A stretch of DNA of 64,000 nucleotides from Streptomyces sp. NRRL WC-3742 (GTDB taxonomy: Bacteria > Actinomycetota > Actinomycetes > Streptomycetales > Streptomycetaceae). Below are positions 16,397 through 24,652 of the stretch, one piece after another. Location: assembly GCF_000720635.1 (NCBI RefSeq), contig NZ_JOCF01000025.1:1-64000 (forward strand). Direction: 5' to 3'. A program made the position numbers and the translations under genes. Position 1 is the first letter of the stretch. Every line of letters begins with the position of its first letter. The notes under the pieces are model-generated. The model was not told the origin of the DNA. It was given only the letters and a program-made list of their open reading frames with translations, and did not search any database.

Positions 16397-18936
16397 GCAA
16401 CGGACTGGCCCGCGCCTCGGTGCGCTTCCGCCCCGCCACCTTCGTCGGCACCCTGATCGCCCTGCTCTTCGGCGCGGCCGTGGTGACGGCCTGCGGCACC
16501 CTGCTCCAGACCGGCGTGACGGCGAGCCTGCACCCCGTCCGGTACGCGAACAGCCCGGTCGTGGTGGTGGCCGACCAGAACGTGGCGATCGAGGTCACCA
16601 ACGGCCACAGCAAGCACACCCGGGAGAAGCCCACCCCCGAGCGGGCGCGCATCGACGCCGCGCTGACGGAGCGCATCGCCGCCCTGCCGGGCGTGGCCGC
16701 GGCCCGGCCCGACAGCGCGTTCCCGGTGACCGCCCCGAGCGTGCCGAACACCCTGACCGGACGTCCCTACGCCGCCCTCGGCATCGCCGGTCCGCAGGAC
16801 GTACTCCTCGAAGGCCGCGCCCCCGGCGCGAACGAGGTGGTGCTCGACGCAGACACGGCGCGCGCCGCCCACCTCGCGCCCGGCGCGAGCCTCACCCTGA
16901 CGGCGCCCGGCGGCACCGCGAGCTACCGCGTCTCCGGCCTCGCCGCCCCGCAGACCGTGGGCCCCACGATCTGGCTCGCCGACACCGACGCCGACCGCCT
17001 CTCCGGCCACCCCGGCCGCATCGACGCCATCGCCGTCCAGCCCCGCCCCGGCACCACCGACACCGCCCTCGCCGCCGAGATCCGCCGCACGCTCGGCGGC
17101 CCCGGCCCCCTCGACGTCCGCACCCGCACCTACACCGGTGACGCCCGCGGCGCCGTCGAGCACCCCACCCTCGGCGAGGCCCGCGTCCTGCTGATCGCCA
17201 TCGGCGGCTCCTTCGGCGGCAACGCCACCGCGACCGCGATCTTCGTCGTCGTCAGCACCGTCGCCCTTGCCACCTCCCAGCGCGCCCGCGAGTTCGCCCT
17301 GCTGCGCGCCATCGGCGCCACCCCGCGCCAGATCCGCCGCACCATCGCCACCGAGGCCGCCCTCCTCGCCCCCGCGGCCGCCACCCTCGGCGCCCTGCCC
17401 GGCATCGCCCTGGCCCGCTGGTGGCTCGACCAGCTCGTCGAGCGCGGCGCCGTCCCGGCCGGGGTGCACCTCGACGTGGGCCCGCTGCCCGTCCTGGTCG
17501 CCGTCGCCGCCTGCACCCTCGCCGCGCTCGCCGCCGGGTACCTGGCCGCGCTGCGCCCCTCCCGGCTGCGCCCCGGCCAGGCACTCGGCGAGGCCGCGAT
17601 TCCCCCCGCCCGCACCGGCTGGGTGCGTACGGGCCTCGGGCTGCTCTTCGCCGTCGGCGGCGTGGTGCTCGCCTTCGTCGCCGCCGCCCTGGACGGCGAG
17701 CAGGCCGCCAACACGGCGCTCGGCGTGGTCATGTGCTTCCTGACGGCCGTCTCCTTCCTCGGCCCCTGGGTGGCCAGGGTCTTCGCCACCGTGCTCGGCG
17801 CCCCGCTGAGGGCCGCCGGCGCGCCCGGCTCACTCGCCGCCGACAACGCCCGGGCCAACGCCCGCCGCCTGGCCTCCGCGATCACCCCGATCGTCCTGGT
17901 CACCGCCTTCTGCGGCACGATGCTCGCCCTCCAGGGCACCCTGCGCCACACCGCCGACACCAACGTCCGCACCGGCGTCACCGCCGACCACGTGGTCACC
18001 GCCGCCGGCCCGGGCCTGCCCGCCGGAACCGCCGAGCGGGCGGCCCGACTGCCCGGGGTGGACACCGCCGTCGGCGTACTGAACACGGGCCTGCTCTACG
18101 ACAGCGGCGAGCACCTCTCCCGGGCCGACGCCCTCGCCGTGGACGGCGACCCGGCCCGGCTGTCCCGCGTCCTCGATCTCGGCGTGCGCACCGGCTCCCT
18201 CGCCGACCTCGGCCGCTCCACCGACACCGTCGCCCTGGACGCGATGCTCGCGGACTCCCTCGGCGCCCGCGTCGGCGAGCGCGTCCCGCTGCGGCTGGGC
18301 GACGGCACCGCCGTCAGGCCCACCCTGGTCGCCACCTACGAGCGCGGCCTCGGCCTCGGCAGGGCCCTGCTGCCGCGCGCCGCCGTCGCCGCCCACGTCA
18401 CCGCCGCGTACGACGGCCGCCTCCTCGTCGCCGACGCCCCCGGCGCGGACCGTACGGCGGTGGCCGCCGCGCTCAAGGGCATCGACCGCCGCGCCCAGGT
18501 CACCGACCGGGCCGGTTATGCGGCCCAGGCCGACCGGAACCTGGAGATCAACGGCTGGGCCAACACCGTGATGGCCGCCGTGCTCGGCGGGTTCGCCGCC
18601 GTCAGCGCCGCCAACACCCTGGTGATGACCGTCCTGGACCGCCGCCGCGAACTCGCCCTGCTGCGCCTGGCCGGGACCACCCGGCGCCAGGTGCGCGGCA
18701 TGCTGCGCTGGGAGGCGCTGATCGTCGCCGCCTCCGGGCTGGCGCTCGGCGCGGCCATCGCCTGGGTGACCCTGCTGCCGGTGGCCCGGGGGATCGCCGG
18801 CACCGGCCCGTACGTGCCGCCGCTGCTGGCCGGGGCGCTGCCCGCCGGGGCCGTCCTGCTCTGCCTCGCCGCCACCGCCCTGCCGGTCCGGGCGCTGCTG
18901 CGCGGCAACCCGGTGACGGCGGTGGGCGGCGCGTGA
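16393..18936 (+). CDS. FtsX/MacB-type ABC transporter permease
   Basis: 847 aa, ATG 16393 overlapping the ATPase stop by 4 nt. One N-terminal membrane segment (about 17-40) precedes a large extracytoplasmic domain (~45-245), then FtsX-type helices around 255-370, a duplicated set near 415-500, a second extracytoplasmic domain and three C-terminal helices (~715-840). The motifs REFALLRAIGATPRQIRR and RELALLRLAGTTRRQVRG mark the two FtsX repeats. With the ATPase it forms a complete exporter. Substrate unknown; genes of this kind often lie by two-component systems that sense envelope stress, but none is adjacent here. Confidence 0.93.
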   Translation: MSNGLARASVRFRPATFVGTLIALLFGAAVVTACGTLLQTGVTASLHPVRYANSPVVVVADQNVAIEVTNGHSKHTREKPTPERARIDAALTERIAALPGVAAARPDSAFPVTAPSVPNTLTGRPYAALGIAGPQDVLLEGRAPGANEVVLDADTARAAHLAPGASLTLTAPGGTASYRVSGLAAPQTVGPTIWLADTDADRLSGHPGRIDAIAVQPRPGTTDTALAAEIRRTLGGPGPLDVRTRTYTGDARGAVEHPTLGEARVLLIAIGGSFGGNATATAIFVVVSTVALATSQRAREFALLRAIGATPRQIRRTIATEAALLAPAAATLGALPGIALARWWLDQLVERGAVPAGVHLDVGPLPVLVAVAACTLAALAAGYLAALRPSRLRPGQALGEAAIPPARTGWVRTGLGLLFAVGGVVLAFVAAALDGEQAANTALGVVMCFLTAVSFLGPWVARVFATVLGAPLRAAGAPGSLAADNARANARRLASAITPIVLVTAFCGTMLALQGTLRHTADTNVRTGVTADHVVTAAGPGLPAGTAERAARLPGVDTAVGVLNTGLLYDSGEHLSRADALAVDGDPARLSRVLDLGVRTGSLADLGRSTDTVALDAMLADSLGARVGERVPLRLGDGTAVRPTLVATYERGLGLGRALLPRAAVAAHVTAAYDGRLLVADAPGADRTAVAAALKGIDRRAQVTDRAGYAAQADRNLEINGWANTVMAAVLGGFAAVSAANTLVMTVLDRRRELALLRLAGTTRRQVRGMLRWEALIVAASGLALGAAIAWVTLLPVARGIAGTGPYVPPLLAGALPAGAVLLCLAATALPVRALLRGNPVTAVGGA

Positions 18937-18990
18937 AGCGACAGGCGGCGCATGAAGCAGTGGGTGGCGCGTGAAGCAGTGGGAGGGGCG
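18931..18990 (+). repeat. 19-bp tandem repeat spanning the permease stop codon
   Basis: Units of exactly 19 bp start at 18931, 18950 and 18969, with a fourth partial at 18988. Each begins GCGTGAAG or GCATGAAG and copies 2 and 3 share GAAGCAGTGGG. The gene's own TGA is in copy 1. Because 19 is not a multiple of 3, the copies put a TGA in all three frames. Confidence 0.9.
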
Positions 18991-19037
18991 TGAACCCGGG
19001 GCGAAACCCGTACGCGCTCCGCCGAACGGGGGAAATG

Positions 19038-19056
19038 TCCGGGCCGAGTGCCCGGA
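19038..19056 (+). terminator. Probable terminator after ABC exporter operon
   Basis: TCCGGGC, loop CGAGT, GCCCGGA. An outer ATGTCC/GGACAT pairing can extend it. It is 100 nt after the permease stop and before the next gene's promoter region. Confidence 0.55.
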
Positions 19057-19167
19057 AATGGGGACATCCGACGATCGGAACGCCCCGCTTTCCGACGGAA
19101 CCTGACGTTTCGTCGGCTACGCTCACGCAGCCCTCCCCAACTGTCCGAGCTGGAGAACCGGAGCACC

Positions 19168-19632
19168 ATGACCAGTCCCCCCGCGCCCCGCCTGCCGCTG
19201 ATCCTGCTGCGCCTCATCACCGCCACGGTCACGCTCCTGGCACTGCTCCAGGTCATGCTGGCCGGCAGCTTCCTCAACGGCACCTACGACTCGCTCAAGG
19301 CCCACGAGGGCACCGCGATGACGCTCTCCACCGCCCTGCTGATCCAGCTGGTCGTGGCCGTCCTCGTCCGCCGGCCCGGCCGCGGCCCGCAGTGGCCGCT
19401 GTGGAGCACCGCGGGGCTCACCGCCGCCGTCGTCGCCCAGATCGTCTCGGGTTACGGCAGGGCCCTCGGCGTGCACATCACCCTCGGGGTGCTGACGGTC
19501 TCCGGCGTGCTGTTCGTCCTGGTCGGCACCTGGCGGCTGCCGCTGCCCGCCCCGGCCGGGCGGCGCCCCGCCGAGGAGGACGGCGCGGGCCGGCTGCCGC
19601 GCCCCGGCGGCCCGGTGGAGGTCGCCCGGTGA
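19168..19632 (+). CDS. Four-helix integral membrane protein
   Basis: 154 aa from ATG 19168, with GGAG at 19159. Four hydrophobic helices at about 8-34, 50-68, 82-105 and 112-130, followed by a charged, Pro-rich cytoplasmic tail. A His in VHITLGVL and others in the loops could bind heme or metal, as in cytochrome b561-like or CtaA-like proteins, but there is no decisive motif. Coupled by a GTGA overlap to a multicopper oxidase, so it may supply electrons, anchor the enzyme or help copper handling. Function unknown. Confidence 0.8.
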   Translation: MTSPPAPRLPLILLRLITATVTLLALLQVMLAGSFLNGTYDSLKAHEGTAMTLSTALLIQLVVAVLVRRPGRGPQWPLWSTAGLTAAVVAQIVSGYGRALGVHITLGVLTVSGVLFVLVGTWRLPLPAPAGRRPAEEDGAGRLPRPGGPVEVAR

Positions 19633-21218
19633 ACCGGCGCCGCTTCCTGCGCCTCGGCGCCTCCGTCCTCGGCGCCGGCGCGCTGGCCGCCGTCGCCGTC
19701 CCCTCCGCCGCGCTGCTGCTGGCCGAGGGCCGCCCGGGCCGGCTGCTGGACAGTGACCTGCCCCTGCCGGACGCCTTCCAGGTGCCGCTACCCGTCCCGA
19801 AGACCCTCGCCCCGGTGCGCACGGACGCCGGCGCCGACTACTACGAGATCACCCAGCAGGTCGCCAGGCTGGAGATCCTGCCCGGGGTCACGACGGAGGC
19901 GTGGACGTACGGCGGTACCTTCCCCGGCCCGACGATCGCCGCCCGCTCCGGCCGCGCGGTGGTCGTCAAGCATCGCAACGAGCTGCCCGTCCCGTCCGTC
20001 GTCCACCTGCACGGCGGGCACACCCCGGCCGACAGCGACGGCTACCCGACCGACCTGCTCATGCCCGTCGGGTCCTCCTCCGACCACGCGGCACACGCCA
20101 TGCCCGGCGTGCACGCCATGAACGGCATGCCGGGCACGGAGCACGCCAAGGGCAGGACCGTCACCGGCGAGCGCACCCTCACCTACCCGGGCCTCCAGCG
20201 CGCCGCCACCCTCTGGTACCACGACCACCGCATGGGCTTCACCGGCCCCGGCGTCTGGCGCGGTCTGGCCGGCTTCCACCTCCTCCACGACGAGGAGGAG
20301 GCTTCCCTTCCCCTGCCCCGCGGCGACCGCGACCTCCCGCTGATGATCGCCGACCGCTCCTTCGCCGGGGACGGCTCCTTCCACTACCCCTCCGCCGACG
20401 CCACCCTCGCCGAACCCGGCGTCACCGACGGCTACGCCAACGGCGTCCTCGGCGACGTCATCCTCGTCAACGGCGCCCCCTGGCCCCGCGTGGACGTCGA
20501 CCGCGCGCACTACCGGCTGCGCCTGCTCAACGCCTCCAACGCCCGCCTCTACCGCCTCGAACTCGACCCCCAGCCCTCCGACGGCGACGCCCTCGTCCAG
20601 ATCGGCTCGGACGGCGGGCTGCTCGCCGCCCCCGTCGCCCACGACGCCATCGAGATCGCCCCTGCCGAACGCTTCGACGTGGTCGTCGACTTCTCCCGCT
20701 ACGCCCCCGGCACCCAGGTCCGCCTGATGAACCGATTCGGCAGCGGCCGCACCGAGGAGGTGATGCGCTTCGACGTCTCCTCCCGCGCCGTCACCGACGA
20801 CGCCCGGGTGCCCGACACCCTCTCCACCATCGCGGGCCTGGACCCGAAGGCCGTCACCGTCACCCGCGACTTCGCCTTCCGCCGCAGCCGCGGCGACGGC
20901 TGGACGATCAACGGCGACCTGTACGAGCCCGGCCGCGACCTCGCCGCCCCCGCCCTCGGCGCCACCGAACTGTGGCGCTTCACCAGCGACCTTCACCACC
21001 CGGTGCACCTGCACCTCGACCAGTTCCAGGTGCACAGCCGCAACGGCAAGGAGCCCGGTCCCTACGACGCCGGCTGGAAGGACACCGTCGACCTGCGCCC
21101 GGCCGAGGCGGTGGAGGTGCTGGTGCGCTTCAGCGACTACGCGGGGACGTACATGATCCACTGCCACAACCTGGAGCACGAGGACATGGCGATGATGGCG
21201 GACTTCACCATCAGCTGA
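19629..21218 (+). CDS. Twin-arginine exported multicopper oxidase
   Basis: 529 aa, GTG 19629. The N-terminus NRRRFLRLGAS plus a hydrophobic core is a Tat signal, meaning folded export with copper in place. All four copper-ligand regions are present: HLHGGHTPADSDG, WYHDHRMGFTG, HPVHLHLDQFQV and HCHNLEHEDMAMM, the last with a Met axial ligand. A Met/His-rich insert (about residues 155-180, HAMPGVHAMNGM) resembles the metal-binding loop of CueO-like cuprous oxidases. Likely oxidises Cu(I), bilirubin-like or phenolic substrates outside the membrane. Operon with the upstream membrane protein; terminator at 21322. Confidence 0.95.
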   Translation: MNRRRFLRLGASVLGAGALAAVAVPSAALLLAEGRPGRLLDSDLPLPDAFQVPLPVPKTLAPVRTDAGADYYEITQQVARLEILPGVTTEAWTYGGTFPGPTIAARSGRAVVVKHRNELPVPSVVHLHGGHTPADSDGYPTDLLMPVGSSSDHAAHAMPGVHAMNGMPGTEHAKGRTVTGERTLTYPGLQRAATLWYHDHRMGFTGPGVWRGLAGFHLLHDEEEASLPLPRGDRDLPLMIADRSFAGDGSFHYPSADATLAEPGVTDGYANGVLGDVILVNGAPWPRVDVDRAHYRLRLLNASNARLYRLELDPQPSDGDALVQIGSDGGLLAAPVAHDAIEIAPAERFDVVVDFSRYAPGTQVRLMNRFGSGRTEEVMRFDVSSRAVTDDARVPDTLSTIAGLDPKAVTVTRDFAFRRSRGDGWTINGDLYEPGRDLAAPALGATELWRFTSDLHHPVHLHLDQFQVHSRNGKEPGPYDAGWKDTVDLRPAEAVEVLVRFSDYAGTYMIHCHNLEHEDMAMMADFTIS

Positions 21219-21253
21219 GCGCAAACCTGAGCGCGAAAGCTGAGCGCGAACCC
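21216..21253 (+). repeat. Short tandem repeat starting at the oxidase stop
   Basis: Three copies of TGAGCGC(a/g)AA begin at 21216, 21228 and 21241. The first TGA is the oxidase stop codon. The third copy is in a different frame. A looser GCGCGAAC motif continues to about 21280. Confidence 0.75.
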
Positions 21254-21321
21254 AAGCAGCGCGAACAGCGGCGCGAACCCGAGCACGCGGACAGGCGCGG
21301 CACCATCCGAACGGCCCAGTA

Positions 21322-21348
21322 CCGGAGGGCGGGCGATGCGCCCTCCGG
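21322..21348 (+). terminator. Terminator of the oxidase operon
   Basis: Perfect 10-bp stem CCGGAGGGCG / CGCCCTCCGG with a 7-nt loop, about 100 nt past the oxidase stop. Confidence 0.7.
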
Positions 21349-21378
21349 CACTCCTGGCCTAGCCTCGCGAGCAGGGCC

Positions 21379-21414
21379 CGCCACGGTGGAACCCCCCGCC
21401 ACGGTGGAACCCCC
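21379..21414 (+). repeat. 18-bp direct repeat just upstream of DUF2252 gene
   Basis: Two exact, adjacent 18-bp copies (21379-21396 and 21397-21414), each containing the palindrome CCACGGTGG. They fall between a TAGCCT -10-like box (21360-21365) and the ATG at 21428, so they may be a paired operator or a 5'-UTR element. Confidence 0.7.
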
Positions 21415-21427
21415 TGGGAGCCGCGCC

Positions 21428-22786
21428 ATGACCACCCCCGCCGAACGCCGCCGCCGAGGCCGCGCCGCCCGCGAGCGGATCTCCCGCTCCGAGCACGGAC
21501 GGTGGATCCCCGCCGCCGACCGGCCCGACCCGGTGGACGTACTCGTCCGCCAGGGCGAGGACCGCGTCGCCCGGCTGCTGCCCATCCGCTACGGGCGCAT
21601 GGCCGACACCCCGTTCACGTACCTGCGCGGCGCCGCCGCCGTCATGGCCGCCGACCTCGCCGCCGTCGCCGGCACCGGGCTGATCGTCCAACTCTGCGGC
21701 GACGCCCACCTGTTGAACTTTGGCGTCTTCGCCTCGCCCGAACGCAGGCTGCTCTTCGACCTCAACGACTTCGACGAGACCTACCCCGGCCCCTTCGAGT
21801 GGGACGTCAAACGCCTCGCCGCCAGCCTCGCCGTCGCCGCCCGCGACAACGGCCAGGACGGCGAGCGCCCCCGCCGCGCCGCCCTCGCCGCCGCCCAGGG
21901 CTACGCCGAGGCCATGCGCCACCTCGCGGGCCGGGGCGAACTCGACGTCTGGTACACCCACATCGACACCGACGACCTGCTCACCGTGCTGCGCAAGCCC
22001 AAGCAGCGCAAGCAGGTCGAGGCCGGACTCGCCCACGCCCGGCGCCGCACCAGCCTCCAGGCCCTCGGCAAGCTCACCGAGGAACGGGACGGGCACCGGC
22101 GCATCATCAGCTCGCCGCCGCTGATCGAACCGCTGAGGAAGACCGACCTGCGCGCCGTCGGCAAGGTGTTCAGCGACTACCGCGCTACCCTCGCCGAGGA
22201 CCGGCGCGTCCTGCTCGACCGCTACCACTTCGTCGACGCGGCCATGAAGGTCGTCGGCGTCGGCAGCGTCGGCACCCGCTGCTACATCGTCCTGCTGGAG
22301 GGCCGCGACATCCGCGACCCGCTGTTCCTCCAGCTCAAGGAGGCCGGACGCTCGGTGCTGGAGGACCACCTGCCGCCCACCCGCGTGGACGCCGAGGTCG
22401 CCGCCCACCACGGGGGCCGCCGCGTCGTCACCGGCCAGCACCTGATGCAGGCCGGCAGCGACATCTTCCTCGGCTGGACCACCGGCCCCGAGGGCCGTCA
22501 CTTCTACGCCCGCCAACTGCGCGACATGAAGGGTTCCGCCGACGTCGCCGCCATGTCCCCCGCCGCCCTGCGCACCTACGGCGACCTCTGCGGCCGCACC
22601 CTCGCCCGCGCCCACGCCCGCACCGGCGACCGCCTCGCCATCGCGGGCTACCTGGGCAGCGCGGACGTCTTCGCCGAGGCCGTCGCCGACTTCGCCGTCC
22701 GCTACGCCGACCGGACGGTGGCGGACCACAAACTGCTGCTGGAGGCCATCGCCACCGGGCGGATCACGGCGACCCTGGGCGTCTGA
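21428..22786 (+). CDS. DUF2252 protein
   Basis: 452 aa; ATG 21428 with GGGAG at 21416. Matches the DUF2252 family, which has a kinase-like (protein-kinase/APH) fold: LCGDAHLLNFGVFASPE resembles the catalytic HGD-x-x-x-x-N loop and LFDLNDFDETYPGPFEWD the metal-binding DFD. Predicted phosphotransferase, biochemical substrate unknown. Soluble and cytosolic. Stands alone on the plus strand behind a terminator and an 18-bp repeated palindrome that may regulate it. Confidence 0.85.
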   Translation: MTTPAERRRRGRAARERISRSEHGRWIPAADRPDPVDVLVRQGEDRVARLLPIRYGRMADTPFTYLRGAAAVMAADLAAVAGTGLIVQLCGDAHLLNFGVFASPERRLLFDLNDFDETYPGPFEWDVKRLAASLAVAARDNGQDGERPRRAALAAAQGYAEAMRHLAGRGELDVWYTHIDTDDLLTVLRKPKQRKQVEAGLAHARRRTSLQALGKLTEERDGHRRIISSPPLIEPLRKTDLRAVGKVFSDYRATLAEDRRVLLDRYHFVDAAMKVVGVGSVGTRCYIVLLEGRDIRDPLFLQLKEAGRSVLEDHLPPTRVDAEVAAHHGGRRVVTGQHLMQAGSDIFLGWTTGPEGRHFYARQLRDMKGSADVAAMSPAALRTYGDLCGRTLARAHARTGDRLAIAGYLGSADVFAEAVADFAVRYADRTVADHKLLLEAIATGRITATLGV

Positions 22787-22831
22787 GCCGCACTCGGACT
22801 GTCCGTGGTCGACTCGGCGCGTTCGGCGAGG

Positions 22832-23014
22832 ATGATTGCCGACCCCGACGAGGTCACGCCCCGGGCGGTGGCCTGGGCCGAGGCGGCCGGGCTGCGGCCG
22901 GACGCGGCGGCGGTGCGGGCGGTGCTGGAGGACGAGGACGCGGTGTTCGCCGAGGATCTGGCGTCGGCCCTGGTGCGGGCGCTGGGCTTCGGCTTTCCGG
23001 ACGGTGACGGCTGA
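22832..23014 (+). CDS. Small acidic hypothetical protein
   Basis: 60 aa from ATG 22832 (a GTG at 22805 would add 9). High third-position GC and an Asp/Glu/Ala-rich sequence (VLEDEDAVFAEDLASALVRA) suggest a real small helical protein. No family recognised and no clear ribosome site. Confidence 0.45.
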   Translation: MIADPDEVTPRAVAWAEAAGLRPDAAAVRAVLEDEDAVFAEDLASALVRALGFGFPDGDG

Positions 23015-23053
23015 TCGCTTCGCGGATTAGGGTGTCCACGAAGGGGGTCGTGG

Positions 23054-23674
23054 ATGAAGCGTCGTCGGGTGGTCGGTGTGGTCCTGGCCGGTGGGGCCTT
23101 GCTGCCGCTGGTGCTGTGCATGGTCGGGCGGTGGGAGAGCCGCTTCGGCGGGCACGGGGCGGTCGCCGACGCGCTCGACCACCCGCTGCTGCTGCTCGGG
23201 TTGACGGGTGTGCTGCTGCTGATCGGGGCGATCGTCCGGGGCCGGGCGGACATGCTCGGGCTGGGCGCGGGCCTGATCGCGGGCGGCGGCGGGTGCACGC
23301 TGCTCGTGGCGGCCGGGCTGTCCTCCCTGGGCCTCGGCGACATCGGCCCGGTGACCGAGACCCGGACGAGCTCGCCCGACCGCCCCGACCACGTGCTCGT
23401 GGTGGTCCACGACACCTCGGGGGGCTCGGAGGCCGAGACGCAGTCCTGGAAGGTCCGGCTGGAGACCGGGGACGGCCCGCTGGCCCGCCGCTGGACGCTG
23501 GTCAGCATGCGCGCACAGGTCCAGGGCCACGGGGAGTTCAGAACAGCACGGTGGCTCGGCTCCGGGCGGATCGAGATCCGCACCGACACCGGCGCGAAGG
23601 TGTACGAGGTCGACGCGTCCACCGGCCGCCCGACCACCGTCTCCACCACGGGGAACGTCGGCTCGCTGTCCTGA
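23054..23674 (+). CDS. Membrane protein with extracytoplasmic C-terminal domain
   Basis: 206 aa; AAGGGGG at 23041-23047 and ATG 23054. Three hydrophobic helices (about 5-25, 43-61, 68-92) precede a soluble C-terminal domain of ~110 residues built of alternating strands (HVLVVVHDTSG, RIEIRTDTGAKVYEVD). No family recognised. A TTAGGGT -10-like box lies about 20 nt upstream. Topology suggests a small membrane-tethered binding or sensing domain. Confidence 0.75.
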   Translation: MKRRRVVGVVLAGGALLPLVLCMVGRWESRFGGHGAVADALDHPLLLLGLTGVLLLIGAIVRGRADMLGLGAGLIAGGGGCTLLVAAGLSSLGLGDIGPVTETRTSSPDRPDHVLVVVHDTSGGSEAETQSWKVRLETGDGPLARRWTLVSMRAQVQGHGEFRTARWLGSGRIEIRTDTGAKVYEVDASTGRPTTVSTTGNVGSLS

Positions 23675-23708
23675 TCGATTGTCAGTGCCGTGTGCCAGGG
23701 TGATCGGC

Positions 23709-24059
23709 ATGACGAAGACGTACCAGGTCGAGGTGGACGGCCTCGCACCCGTGTCCGCCACCGGCAAGCCGGACCTCGTCCGCGCGATGAAGCAACTGGA
23801 GGTGCCCGGGCGGGACTTCCTGGTGGTCAGCCGCGCGGACGAGGACTACGCCCAGGCGTACCAGCACAGCCCGGACGGCTGGCAGGTCGAGTACCGCGAG
23901 GGCTCCGCCGACCGCCACTACCAGACGCTGGAGCACCAGTCCCGCGAGCAGGCCGAACGCCTGCTCTGGGGCTGGATATCCGACACCCCGGAGTGGCAGG
24001 GCGAGGCCGACTGGCGCCGCCTCACCCCCGAGGACCTCGCCGGGTCCGACGAGGAGTAG
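23709..24059 (+). CDS. Hypothetical protein
   Basis: 116 aa from ATG 23709, soluble. Beta-strand start (KTYQVEVDGL), a helical VRAMKQLEV stretch, then strands with Tyr/Trp (GWQVEYREGSADRHYQT) and a Trp-rich end (LLWGWISDTPEWQG). Small single-domain proteins of this build often act as immunity proteins, but no diagnostic motif is present. Not recognised. Confidence 0.65.
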   Translation: MTKTYQVEVDGLAPVSATGKPDLVRAMKQLEVPGRDFLVVSRADEDYAQAYQHSPDGWQVEYREGSADRHYQTLEHQSREQAERLLWGWISDTPEWQGEADWRRLTPEDLAGSDEE

Positions 24060-24074
24060 AGGACGGGGAGCAGA

Positions 24075-24647
24075 TCAGGGCGCACCTGTGACGGCGCGCC
24101 AGCGCGGGGCCTCGTCGTCGGGGGTGTCCGGGCTGGCGAAGTGGAAGGGGACGCCGAGGTGGTCGGCGAGGGCACGGCCGGCGCGGTCGGCGGCCACCGC
24201 CGAGGGGTGGCCGCCGAGTTGGGCGGCCTCCTCGCCGAGGTAGCGCTTCGCCGTCGACCAGTAGACGGTGGCCAGCGCGGTGTCCTTCTCCGGCTCGGCG
24301 AGGACGGCCAGCAGCACCACGAACCAGTCGTGGACGGTGTCGCCGTCCCAGATCGCCTCGATCGCCAGGATGCGCCCGCCGCAGCCGGCGGCCCGGAGGG
24401 CCAGGGACTCCAGGTCGAGTGGGCTGTCCGGTCGACGGGCGATCCGGTCGCCGTAGTGGGCGTAGCGCTCGCCGACGATCACCTGCGCGATGCCGAGTCC
24501 GATGCCGTGGGGCACCCGGCCGACGTCCAGGACGAGCCGTACCGCCCCGAGGAGGGAGTCCTGGAGGACGTACCCGTCGATCTGCTCGCGGATTCCGGCC
24601 GGCAGGCCGTTCCACCAGGCCGTCCTGGCCGCCTCGTTCATCTCCAT
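24075..24647 (-). CDS. Hypothetical protein at the end of a lipid-gene operon
   Basis: 190 aa, ATG 24647, 5 nt after the stop of the diacylglycerol kinase gene. A TACCTT box 7 nt before the ATG could give an internal leaderless promoter. Helical, no signal peptide; ILAIEAIWDGDTVHDWFVV and LLGAVRLVLDVG are notable segments. Conserved Trp/His suggest an enzyme-like fold but I recognise no domain. Position as third gene of the flavoenzyme-kinase operon makes a lipid-related role possible. Confidence 0.7.
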   Translation of the reverse strand: MEMNEAARTAWWNGLPAGIREQIDGYVLQDSLLGAVRLVLDVGRVPHGIGLGIAQVIVGERYAHYGDRIARRPDSPLDLESLALRAAGCGGRILAIEAIWDGDTVHDWFVVLLAVLAEPEKDTALATVYWSTAKRYLGEEAAQLGGHPSAVAADRAGRALADHLGVPFHFASPDTPDDEAPRWRAVTGAP

Positions 24648-24652
24648 GCGGG

